A stretch of DNA of 64,000 nucleotides, from assembly GCA_023078555.1 (NCBI GenBank), contig CM041198.1, positions 3,023,354 to 3,087,353 on the forward strand, read 5' to 3'. Below, piece by piece: positions 22,766 through 33,612 of this stretch (its first letter is position 1; each line of letters opens with the position of its first letter). Origin of the DNA: Ulva prolifera (lineage: Eukaryota; Chlorophyta; Ulvophyceae; Ulvales; Ulvaceae). The notes under the pieces were generated by a model. The model was not told where the DNA came from. It did not search any database and worked only from the letters and a program-made list of their open reading frames with translations. A program made the position numbers and the translations under genes.

Positions 22766-22996
22766 GCCCTTCCTGCACAAATGCTCGGGTGGATTCAGAG
22801 TCAAGTCTACATCTGCTTGGCTGATCGGCGCGCGATCGAATCAGGCAGCAACCACTGCATTGCTTCGAGTACGTCTCGTACGTTACACTCGTACGTTACA
22901 CGAACGGACGACTGCTTAGGTGCTGTGAGTGGCTGGGCGAGTGATGCCTGTGCGAGTGATGCGTGCATGTTGCCTGCCTCTGTGGCAAGTATACAG

Positions 22997-23098
22997 CAGC
23001 ATTGGGTCATCTGGCCCAATCACATAGAATAATTCCGAATATTCAGGTCTAATATCTGGGTAGCAGTCCTGGAAATGCTGCAAAGTAACCCAACACTG
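22997..23098 (+). mobile_element. hAT-like miniature element, copy 2 (102 bp)
   Basis: Begins CAGCATTGGGTC and ends AACCCAACACTG. Flanks GTATACAG (22989-22996) and GTATACAA (23099-23106) match at 7 of 8 positions. It has the same length and core as the copies at 22664 and 52588. No coding capacity. Confidence 0.9.
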
Positions 23099-23290
23099 GT
23101 ATACAACCAGTATGCGGAGCGCTGGTTGAGGAGTGTCCACAGGAAGGTGTAGCCTACACGCAGACTTTGTTGGCACTTGTGTGTTTGTTTAGCGCGGTTG
23201 CAGCAAGTAATGGGGCCCATCTACTGAGCATGTTTCTGTTAAAAAAGCGTGTTTGTGTGTCCAGCGACCATGTCTGAGCACTGTGTGAGC

Positions 23291-23522
23291 GTGTATGTAC
23301 TTACAAAGGACAGAGGCCGGGCATGCCACCAGTTCTGTGTGTATGTATGTAGTTATAAAGGACAGAGGCCGGACATCGAGCCATTCCCCGGAATCGATTC
23401 GCAAATCCCCTTACTCGTTCATGGCACTAGGCCGGGCACGAGCACGTACCACAGCCCTGCCGATGATTCCAGCCAAAGATTGAAGCCCCGCACGGAGCAC
23501 AATAGCATTCCCTTTGCACAGC
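23291..23522 (-). mobile_element. Two stacked LINE 3' ends
   Basis: A roughly 47-bp tail fragment (23291-23338, GTACTTACAAAGGACAGAGG) is followed by a longer 3' end (23339-23522) homologous to 8949-9280, including the Arg/Ala-rich C-terminal coding scrap. The short-then-long order repeats the arrangement at 8902-9246. Confidence 0.7.
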
Positions 23523-23806
23523 GTATGTACGTATGCATATGAGTTCATGGCCACGTCCGTTGGGACATTGGTAATGTGTGCTGTCTCACGTTTCCTACCC
23601 GAGGCAAGTCGCAGCCAGCCAATGACAACGACCCTGCTTGGGCACGTTCTGCTTGCCCCTGGTTCCGTACCCTCTCTCCTGCCTCTGCAGCAACTGCGTT
23701 GTCCGAGTGGATACGTGCATTAGTGGAGACATATCCGCCCACTTGGACTCATGCTTACAGCTGGTCTTAAGTCCATCAAACAAACTCCATCCTGCATGGC
23801 TTGAGA

Positions 23807-24058
23807 TGGCCACAGGAGGAAGCCCACGCTTGTGCGCCCGGCTCAGTGTCCACCGCCATGTGCTTCCATTCGTTTGGAGCTGGCACGATCCTGTTCAGCA
23901 TATGGCTATCTAACGGCCATGTACTTGACGTGACCTTTCCTGCATTGACTGTGCAGGAAGCACGGAAGATACAGTCAGGAGCGAACATGCCTGGCTTCCG
24001 CCAGGGCTCAGCCAGCAGCGGCTCCAAGAAAAGGCGGCCCAAGAAGTCCAAGAAGTGA
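23807..24058 (+). CDS. Candidate terminal exon of an unidentified gene
   Basis: After an acceptor (GCCACAG) the frame runs 83 codons to a stop at 24056-24058, with STAMCFHSFGAGTILFSIWL, then SNGHVLDVTFPALTVQEARK, and a very basic end KKRRPKKSKK. It has no ATG of its own at the start, so it would have to be a 3' exon. No family is recognised. It is reported because the composition and splice context look coding. Confidence 0.3.
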   Translation, partial: WPQEEAHACAPGSVSTAMCFHSFGAGTILFSIWLSNGHVLDVTFPALTVQEARKIQSGANMPGFRQGSASSGSKKRRPKKSKK

Positions 24059-25583
24059 GGGGCTGCCACAGCAGCCACCACTAAAGACACTGCGACCACC
24101 AACACGGCGCAGCAGGCGATGCACTGCTGAGCTGGGCAGCAGCTGCTGAGCCTCTCACAGCCTCTGAGTCTTGGCTCTATCTACAGGCACATTGCATCAC
24201 AGCCTCAGACTGCCTTGCCTTGCGTCAGAGCTGCCTCATCTGTCTGCCTCGGGCCATGCTGAAGTCTGTGCTGGACCTTCACATGATGGCATGTGGTCGT
24301 ATTCTGAGGGAAGTCATGTGTCCGCACGGGGAACACGTGCCGCAGGGTAGATGGGGCACTCTGCTTGTGGGCAGATAGGAGATTGTGACCAACTTGCGAC
24401 GGATCTTGTGGTTGGGAGATAGGAGGCTCAACCAGCAGTCTGCTGTGGCTGAGTCCAGGTGGCTGTGTGGTCAGGCCTGGACAGATTCGATGGGGATCCT
24501 ACGTTGTTTCTGCCGATCATTGGTTTTTGCAGATCATTGGTTTGGTCGTGGTACAGCGCAGTCGAGTGTCGCTTTGGCGTGGGCGTGGTGAGACTTGCAG
24601 AGATGATGTCCGGGGTACAGAATGTTGGTGAACATTGATGTGTTTGATGTGCGGTGAGCGCTGCTGTGTTGCGGCAAGTGTCCGGCATATGTTTGAATGC
24701 TTGCTACAGCTGTTTGTGCTGCGATTCCTGACCTGGCAGCAACCGTGTTTTCAGCTGCCTACTATCGACTGGCAGCGGTCGAGGCGATGGATGATGTTGC
24801 AATGGAGGACATGCTGCCGCACATCTAATTGACATTTAAGCAGCGAATGCGATGCAGTATGTATGCGCCATGTTGCTGCCAAAACACAGATGCAAATGGA
24901 CGATTCGTCCCTGCTGTACTATAGTGGCCTTTCAGGTACATGGAGCAGCAGCTGATCAACAACCGTTCCCTCGTGGTATCCTAACGCATGCAGTGTTTCA
25001 ATGCAGTCGCCAAAAACCCGTCTAAGCGGAGCAGGGAACTTGATGGCGGGTGTCATTGATTCACAGGGCTGGCCACAGCGATGCATGACCGAGCACTATG
25101 GCTGAGACTGTGCTATGCACCCAGAAGCAATGTGGCAGAAGCAAATCACGCGTTTCTCAGGCATACTTTACATTGGCGGTGATTCAATTCTAGAGCCTGT
25201 TTTGCATCCGCAGGATTGTCTCTGTGGCCACTGGGATCCACCCGGCCCAACAGCTGGGTCGATGGCTTCGTGCCCGGGCGGTGTAGCGCTGCGAGTCAGA
25301 AACAAGCATGGCGATGATGCTTGGATATTTTCACGGTCCTTGCAGAGTGTAAGGCGATGTGTTGTACGTAGCCCACAGACGTCTCAAAATTGTGATTGTT
25401 TGAACCAATTTTCTCGAGCACACAGGTGGATGGCCATAGCGTGAGCGATCAGCGATCGATGAGAATCGCCATCACTTCGTAGCGACGTTGTCATGCAGTG
25501 TTGGCGCTGTGATGCCAGGTCTAGACCTGCGAATGCTCGATTCAGCGTCTGACTGTCGACAGCGACAGTGACTCCGACCTGCC
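24059..25583. other. Intergenic, upstream of RMD5
   Basis: No gene, RNA or repeat recognised. This segment must contain the RMD5-type promoter, but no TATA box or other motif could be assigned. Confidence 0.5.
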
Positions 25584-28500
25584 ATGTCATTTCCCGGGCA
25601 GCACCAGCTCAGCAACCTCCAGAAAGCGCAGAAGGGATGTCATCAAGTCACTGCAGATGTACTGGACGAAATGTCAAAGCTTGTCGAGACTGCTCTTGCG
25701 GATTTGCGAAGCGGCAAGGAGGACTCCGTCAAAGAGCTCTCCGCCCAACTGAAGAGCCGCAAGGTAGTGAAGCGGACGGCCAATGCAACAAGAGACTTCC
25801 ATTCGTCCATCAGGGAGTTTGGTGGGGTAAAGCTTTCCTTGTCCTTCGTATCAGGCTATCTGCAGCCCTCATGTTGAGCACGCACAGCAGGCGGGGCAGT
25901 GTAAGCACACAGGACTTGGTCCACCCACGACTCGAACGCTGCGTACCACAGACTCTAAACTCCAAAACTTTGCAGATTCTCGATGAAAGCTACGGCTTGG
26001 ATGTAAGCGAAGCTGCACGACCAGAGCGCCTGGATCCCTGGTATGTGAACCAGGTATGTCATTGCAGTCCATCTAATCGCACAAAAACGCACGCATACTA
26101 CGCCATCCCTCCATCTATGTCCCGACTATCAGTGCATTTGCATTTCGGCTTCGACCCATGCCAGGCCGACACCAAATTTGGCCCGGTTGCCCTGACACAC
26201 GATCCATTCAGGATCGACAAACGTGGCCTTGAGCAACGAACATCTGGTGGCTGCACCTTATCAGCTAGTGCATGCATCCTCCGCGCCTGCAACAGGCAGC
26301 ACATGGTCACAGGCAAGCCTGTTCCAAACGATCTCAGCATCACCAACCTCGCCATATCTGTCGTTCAAGGCTCCTTGCAAGGGACGATCATTGCACTCAC
26401 ACTCCAGCATACCGAACACTTGATAGTTCACGCATGCCGTCTGATCCTGACAAACAAGGCACCTACATGAACTGCTTGCGTGTGCATGCATACCTTCCGA
26501 TTCTCTTCGATTCTGATGCAACTTCTTCACGAAGGTAACTGTACATGCGTATGTAGGTGATCGTGAACCACCTGTACCGTGAGGGCCTGTTCGAGAGCGG
26601 AGACGCCCTGGTCGAGGAAGCAGGCCTGCCCGACGACACCGCAAAGGCGATGAAAGAGACGTTTGCCCAGATGCACGAGCACCTCTCTCAGGTGCACCCC
26701 CTCCAAGCGCAGATGCTTTCCATTTGCACTGGCCTGGCAGTGCCCTGCGGCCCCATGTTGGGATGAGTTCGGACGAATCGTCACACGCACCTCTGATGGC
26801 CTCTGAGGCTCTGGTGGTTGCTACACACCAGCGGTGCCATAACCTTGTGTGGGTCCTGTATGTATTTGTGCATGGCCACATAGCTTTGTCCATCTGGAGG
26901 TTGACGACTGCGACCATTTGGTTCGGATCCCTGCGCCCGATCGTCCTCGATGGAGTGTATGGAAGCCTGGTCAGGCTGGCACCTCTCTTTCTCTTTTCTT
27001 AAAGTGCCCATCATATGCATCAAGCCCAGCTGACCCTCCAGGCACCCTTGCGCTCGCTGCAAGGATGTCACACGAGGCATGGTGCCTGAACTCTGGAGGT
27101 TCTGCCCCCAGCTGGACTCGCGAAATCCCTCACAGGCGTGACAGGCAGTGCCACCCCAGATTTCCCCCTGTTCCATTCCAGTCGATGACCTGTCCTGCGG
27201 CAGCAAGCGAACAGCCTCACCATGTTCAGGGCATCACATTCATCTTCCCTGAATTGGACTGCTATCTTTCCTCTGCATATGTGGTCAACTGGGTCCACAA
27301 CATCATGCGGTGCAAGAGATCTGTGCGTTACATACACACACGGAGGCACTAGACCACACAGAAGGCGCAGGCGCACTGCAGCGGTGCGCGACTGACCAGC
27401 GTGGCTGCTGCAGATTCGAGCGGGGAAGCTGTGGGATGCCCTGGCGTGGGTGCGCAGCCACAGGAGCATGCTCAGCGAGGAGGGAGCCCCGACCGCCCTC
27501 GAGTTCAAGCTTCTCCGCCTCATCTTCCTCCAAACTCTGGAGCTCGACGGTGTGGCTCAGCCTCTCTCGCTGCGCCTGAACGTGACTCCTAAACAGCGCC
27601 ATTGCCAAGAAGAAAGAGCACCGTAGTATTGAGCAGACAGTGATGTCAAAGCAGAATCTGAAAATTCTGTTCTTTGTTGCATGGTCCATCTGATATGCGG
27701 TGAACTCTGTGCCTTGTCCTTTCTGCCCTGCTCTCTTCTGTGCAGCTCAATGTCCCGGCCTGCACCATGCCCTCCAGCAGATAGACATACCGATAAAATC
27801 CTCACTGCCTTCCGTCTGACGTGTGCCGGCATGCCTGCCCGGTTGCTACCGCCATCCGCTGCCACTGCACCCAGGGATGTCGCCCCACTGACCCTCCGAC
27901 CAAGTCCTCTGTCTTCACCTGACGTGCGACACGTAGCACCGTTGCAGGGCTTTGTACGCGTATATGACTTGAGGCATTTTTGTGAGTCCTTGCTGTGATC
28001 GCCTGACCCGGTCCACATCCCGCCACTGCCGATCAGTGATCAGGCAACAATTGTGGCACATATGTGATATGTGAAACATAGTACCCCACCCCCCCTTCAC
28101 GGAGGGTCACGCTAAGTGGTCCGTGGTATGGTGGACATATCATGGACTTGCGACCCCCACCCCCTGATTCCCCTGGTTCTCTGTTCCCCGGTCCCCAGGG
28201 CGCGCACCTGACAATCACACCCGACAAATGCAGCCTCGTTGCTCGCCCTCTGACCCGCCGTGGCGTTCCCGCACACTCGCATCCTCCATACACCACAGCC
28301 CACCCCGCTCGTGTGCACAGGCATCACGGCGGCGCTCGCGTTTGCAAAGGGCAACTTTGCGCCCTTCCAGCAGGACTTCTTTGCGGACATCAAGCGCCTC
28401 ATGGGCTGCCTCGTGTACTCTGGGCGGCCGCTGGCAGGCACGCCGTACCGCGACCTCGCGTCGGAGCGGCTGCTGCAGGAGGCCGCCTCCGACTTCGTCA

Positions 28501-31500
28501 AGGCCGCCTGCGGGACCCTCGGCCAGGTGAAGCCCCCCCCCTCCCCCCCTCCTTTCAGTCCCTGAGCTGCCCTTGTTGTCAGTGGTGCTGAGGGAAGCTT
28601 CCGCGCTGTCTCCCTCCTGCAGTTCCTGATCTGCCCTTGCTCTCAGTGATCAATCACAGAAGATCGGGCCTTTGTATGGCAGATCACAACCTAATCACCA
28701 ACACGTAGCCAACACAACATCACCTCGCAGCCGAGTCAGTGAGCCGGACCATACTGCCCTTGCTCTCAGTGGTGCTGAGAGCAGCTTCTGCCCTGTCTGT
28801 TTCTGTGTGATGGCCAGAGCATTGGTACCCTTGGAGACCCGCGTTGTCTGTGGGACTGCGGCTAGAAACGTGCGACTGCGGCAGCAGATGACTGAAAATG
28901 AAACTGCGACTGCGGCAGCAGCTGTTCTCTGTTCCCCGGTCACTGCAGTGTGAACCTCCCGAAGATGATCAGCTCCGATCGCTCCTTGTCTATCGGCTAC
29001 GTACATATGACCTGTGGTCCCGGAACTGCAGTGCCGTGGCGCTCAGATCTGCGCACACTCTGGCACAGCCATTCAGCTGCACATGGATAGATGTTCAACG
29101 ACAGCTATGCAGACTAAGGTGCACATGCAGCATAGCGCACCACAGCATGAACCTGTCCCGGATGGTCTGTTGATTTGTTATGAGGCTGCCACTCAAGTAG
29201 CACGACATGTGCATCCTATTCTCATCTGTTGACGATTGACCCTCCGGGGTTGGCGCTTTTCGCTCAACATGAAGCCATTCCCGCAGTCACGGCTTGAAGT
29301 GTTCATGCCCGATTGTCCCCGCATCAACTCGTGGTCAAGGCAGCGAGGCGCCCTGCCTAGTTTGTTTTGGACAGCTCTGGCTTCGCTGCTGACCCGGGCA
29401 GGAAAGCCTTTGCAAACGTACATACATTATTCACAAACATCAGAGGTATATATCACATGTGTGTGCTCATCGAGGCAGATTTCGGGCCACAATGGCAGCC
29501 ACGTCCTGAGGTTCCAGTCTCCAGCAGCTGCTGCACATTGCAATGCCACATCTGCACAATCGCATGTATCAAGACAGCTGCATGTATCCTGAGAACTTTT
29601 GCATCGCACTTGCATTCCATTTCGTGTTGCTGCTTTGCCAGTGCTGTCTGCGGACGCAGGTGTTCCGAGGCTTTGTGTGCCAATTCCATGTCACAAATTT
29701 CCATCTGTACTGTGCTAGACCTAGACCTATCGCACAGCAACCACGCAACGGTAACCGAGAGCCACAGAGTCGCAGCGGTCAAATAGAACAAGCCTGTTTG
29801 ATCCTTGTTCATTTGTGATCCAACCAGACGTGGATCAGGGCAGGCTCCGTTTTGAGCTGCTACTGAATCAACATCGCAGCTTGAAGCCCAGGCTTGCCCA
29901 GCCAGCTCAGGCACGCAACGCCACACTCGATGCTCCATTGTTCATGCTTCTGATCTATTGTTGCTGCTGTGGTCTTGTGTCTTTCTGATGCTCGCACGCC
30001 AGGGACCATCATTTGGGGCTTCTTTTTTTTTATATATATGAGAATGATATAAACAATGATTGCATCGTACATTCATTCGCCTCATCCATTGATTTCATGG
30101 CCGAGTATGGGCCCTGGTATGGTGTGTCGGAGCACAGCAGTCCCTTCGCCACTGCCCACCAGCGGCCACCTTCCCACCAGGCCATGTCTCAGACAGCAGG
30201 CCTGCCACACTGGCCATCCAATCGCGATTCAGTGGCCATCAAGGAGAAGGGAAGTCAGCACGAACAGCTGCCATAGCTTCATGACACCAGCTGCAACAGC
30301 AATGCTACGCAGCCCAACTCTTGGTGCACAAGGCTCAGCTACCAGCCAGGGCTACTGATGTGCTCACTGGACTCCCTGACAGGCTCCATGGCCTAGCACC
30401 GAACAGCGCAGACTTGTTTGCTTGTGCGACTGACAGTGCAAGCTTGGGCATGTGCAAGTTGTGTTGTCCTTACCGATTGCCCATTACAAAGCTCCCATTA
30501 CAGCCAGCCATGGCCTTGTGAGGATCATCTGCGGCTGTAGAAGCTGCGGTGTGATCAGGGTATCAATCAGTCAGAAGGCCTCGTTGAGCCGGCGATGGCG
30601 GTGCTGGGGTCAACAACATGCTGGTGGCACAAGCCACTTGTAGCGTAAGGGCACTTGTAGCCCCCTGGTCGTTGCCTGCGGTGCTGCCTGCCTTGCTTGC
30701 TTTGTCCTTGCAACACACAAGGCACTTGCAGCACAAGACAGAAATTCGGAGTAGTCAATGTCCTCTCAAGGAGACGGCTCAGTAAGCCCAGGTTTATCTT
30801 CACTTTATTTTACCCGCACCCACACCCACACCTTGGGTAGCACGACCATTACTCTGATTATTCTGTCCGAGACTAGATGTTCAAGGTCAGACCAGTGCAG
30901 CTCAAACTTGGCCACCTCAGTGCCCTGCCTGTGATGATGCCGACACTCAGTCATCCAACCTTGCTCCAAGACGCTGGAATGTCCACAGTATCAGGTCACC
31001 AGGTCACCACATGGTCCAGGACTCAGTGCTGTCCGCCGCGTTGTCCTACCAGCACATGCTCCAGGATTCCACCAGGACAGCTGGTCACACAGAGCCACTG
31101 CGTTGTGAGTCTTCGCTTCTTCGGGGCTGAGGTGGGCGGCCGAGGCGAGGTGGTGCGAGAATGTTCTTCATTTGGGGGCAGTTCTGAGCTCCCCCAGGTG
31201 AGTGAGTGGGTTGCTCTGAGCTGTCCTGTGCTGTGCGGTGCCCCCTAGGCGTGCACATGTAGTGCACGGTAGTGCTAGGCTGTGGCGATCCAGTGGTACA
31301 GCGGCCATACCACTGGATCGCCACACAGGCCCTACCTGCTGCTTCGCTTGACCCATGAGGCGCTGCCTACCTCTCCGACTTTGCCCTTCAAGGGCACAAT
31401 GCGAGCACATCACCAGTCTCCTGGGGGCTACGGCGACAGCCGCATCTCACGTGACACTGCGACTACAAGCACCATGGGCATCACAGAGGCAACACACACC

Positions 31501-33612
31501 ATCAGTCCATGCAACGCAATGCAACGCAGGCGTTGCCTAGTAGTGTGCTCTAGCACTCTGCCGTCCACGAGCCCGGACTGCTGTAATTACAACAGTCCGT
31601 AATCACAACAGCCCGTGTACTCACAACAGCCCGAGCTGTTGTGATCTGTTCTCCTGCAACTCAGTGCAACACGAGTCCTCTGATAGGCACCACAGGTCCT
31701 GCGAGTGGTACATGTGACTCACTAGTAATTCGCGCACCTGCACTCGGTAATGTGATGGATTTCGGGTGACTGTCTGAGCCCTGGCAGGAGAGACCACACC
31801 GGACTCTCCGGATCGGCTGGACCCCACGTTCCTGACAGAAATGCACCGTGTCGTTCAGGGTCATTGTATTCGCGTCATCAAATCTGTTTTGTTGTCCGTG
31901 GGTGCTTCTGGATCAAGCTACCGCTGGTGTGGCCATGGGTGTGTAACGGGGGCACGGCTGTGTGCCTGGGTGTGTGCCGTGAGGCCGCGCCATAGTGCCT
32001 GGAGTGGCTTCGCATCGTGCTACGTCTAGAGGCAAGGCTGACAACACATTGGGCTGCGCTGGGGTGCTGTGCGCTGGGGTGCTGTGCGCTGGGGTGCTGT
32101 GTGCTGGGGTGCTGTGCGCTGGGGTGCTGTGCGGTGCCCGCGGCGCTGCCTGCGTCTCTGGCTTTGCCATGACGTCGCCACGGCTGACGGCGTATCGCTG
32201 ACTGGGGACTCTACCTGGGAGTGGGCAGACAGCTTCAATCCCGCCTTCAATAACCGAACACCGGGCTGAATGCCTGTGTTGGTCTAGTGGCACTGCTCCG
32301 TCAAGATGAGTGAATGCGGAGAGTGTGTGTCGTGCGAGGCGTGCGGTACCTCACAGAACGGGGTCACAGGACCAGGTACCTTCAACGTCCTCTTCAGGAT
32401 ACGGCTCGGTAAATTCAGTTTCGCTTTACTTTACTTTGCCTGCCGGGGCACCGCGCCTGCCGGGCACACACGATGCAGCTCCGAAATTGCATTGAATCAA
32501 CCCACGCCTTCCTGTTCTCCACAGTACACCCGTCTCTCAGCGCGCTGCTGGCCACTCGATGAGCTTCCAGCAAAGCAGGCAGGGCGCCAGATCGACAAAG
32601 ACAGGGAGAGTGTGGTATGGGGCGCAGATCAAGGTGAATGAAGACACGGGCGTGCGTGTGTGGTGAGTGACAGGAAACGAGGAGCCGTTTGTGTTGGGAG
32701 TTAAGGTGTGGGGACAGGGGCGAGCAGGAAGGTAGCACGCCAGGACCGCCGGGTCATGGGGGAACAACAGCAGCTACACCGCATACATCCCCAAACCTCA
32801 GCAGGCGTCTCGTGCGGGACACGTAGCCCCTCACCACCGCCAGAAAAACTCAAACACTGCACGCTAGCCTGCGCCTGGCAAGTGTGAGAGACCTCGCCGC
32901 CACACCCGCCCGCAAAAACTCCAACACACGCGCGGCCCTTGCTTTGTTTCGTGCCGGTATCGGGCGGGTGCTTGTTCTGCGGGGGATGCTGGCTGGGACT
33001 CGCGTGTGTTGTGCTGAGTGATGACGTTGCTGCTGCGCTGCTCGCTGCGGTGCTACCTGCCTCTCCGGATTTGTCCTTGATACACACATCGCCCATTCGT
33101 CCTTCGTTTGTGGGTTTGCTGCACACATGTGTGACTGCTCAGTCTACGTTGAGACACGCTTGAGACACCCCCACGCAGGCCAGGCAAAGCGTGGCGCCCC
33201 ATAGAGACAGTACACTGATGTGGAGGTCTGTGCGCAGGCTAGCCGGAGTCCACTAGCAGTGACGGTGGCGGCAGGCTCCGTTGCCCTCCCCCAGCTGCTC
33301 AAGATGATCAAGGTCCACAAGATGTCGTCCATGTCAGGGCCACAGATCACCAGCCTCACCAACGAGGACACGATGCCGATAGAGCTCGAGCTGGGGCCAG
33401 GCTTCCAGTTCCATTCCATCTTTGCCTGCCCGGTTTCCAAGGAGCAGGCACTGCAAGACAATCCTCCCTACATGCTCCCATGCGGCCATGTCCTGTCTCT
33501 GCATACGATCGAGAACATGGCTGGCATCCGGCAGACATTTAAATGCCCTTACTGCCCGGAGGAGTCAGATCGAGACGGCTGCAGGCGGTTGTACTTTCCA
33601 GACATCACGTAG
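25584..33612 (+). CDS. RMD5: RMD5/RMND5-type RING E3 ubiquitin ligase subunit (GID/CTLH complex)
   Basis: Six exons join in frame to 391 codons including the stop, the usual size of the family: 25584-25826, 25976-26053, 26557-26691, 27414-27549, 28321-28526 and 33238-33612. The order is helical N-terminus, LisH-like segment (VNHLYREGLFESGDALVEEA, from about residue 108), CTLH/CRA (about 150-265, with LEFKLLRLIFLQTLEL), then the degenerate Gid-type RING with PIELELGPGFQFHSIFACPV, CGH at 348-350 and CPYC at 369-372. In yeast and animals this subunit pairs with Maea/Gid9 to ubiquitylate metabolic enzymes. ATG 25584 gives a complete N-terminus. The last intron is 4711 bp and carries repeats, a hairpin and a minisatellite. 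Exon 3 ends at GTGCAC, a weak donor, chosen because it keeps the frame. Confidence 0.92.
30754..30816 (-). repeat. GAGCC repeat copy 4, in RMD5 intron 5
   Basis: On the minus strand: GTAAAATAAAGTGAAGATAA...GGGCTTACTGAGCCGTCTCC...GAGGACATTGAC. Antisense to the host gene. Confidence 0.65.
31281..31325. repeat. Perfect 18-bp hairpin in RMD5 intron 5
   Basis: TGTGGCGATCCAGTGGTA (31281-31298) and its exact reverse complement (31308-31325) around a 9-nt loop. Both strands therefore encode the same short MAIQWY peptide, which is a palindrome artefact. Confidence 0.85.
32056..32130. repeat. 15-bp minisatellite, five copies
   Basis: Five units of GCGCTGGGGTGCTGT, the fourth with GTG in place of GCG, inside RMD5 intron 5. 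Confidence 0.9.
32381..32439 (-). repeat. GAGCC repeat copy 5, in RMD5 intron 5
   Basis: On the minus strand: AAAGTAAAGTAAAGCGAAAC...TTACCGAGCCGTATCCTGAAGAGGACGTTGAA. This is the longest copy at the AAAGTAAAG end. Antisense to the host gene. Confidence 0.65.

Larger units (their letters stand above)
28527..33237 (+). other. RMD5 intron 5 (4.7 kb), repeat-rich
   Basis: It starts GTGAAG followed at once by a C-rich tract (CCCCCCCCCTCCCCCCC). It contains two antisense GAGCC repeats (30754-30816, 32381-32439), four short tail motifs (30678-30719, 31361-31394, 32140-32168, 33047-33088), a perfect 18-bp hairpin (31281-31325) and a 15-bp minisatellite (32056-32130). No independent gene was recognised inside. 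Confidence 0.75.

Noticed and set aside
25568-26470. 300-codon plus-strand frame
   Set aside because: It overlaps RMD5 exons 1 and 2 and both neighbouring introns in another frame; no domain, and the RMD5 frame is well supported.
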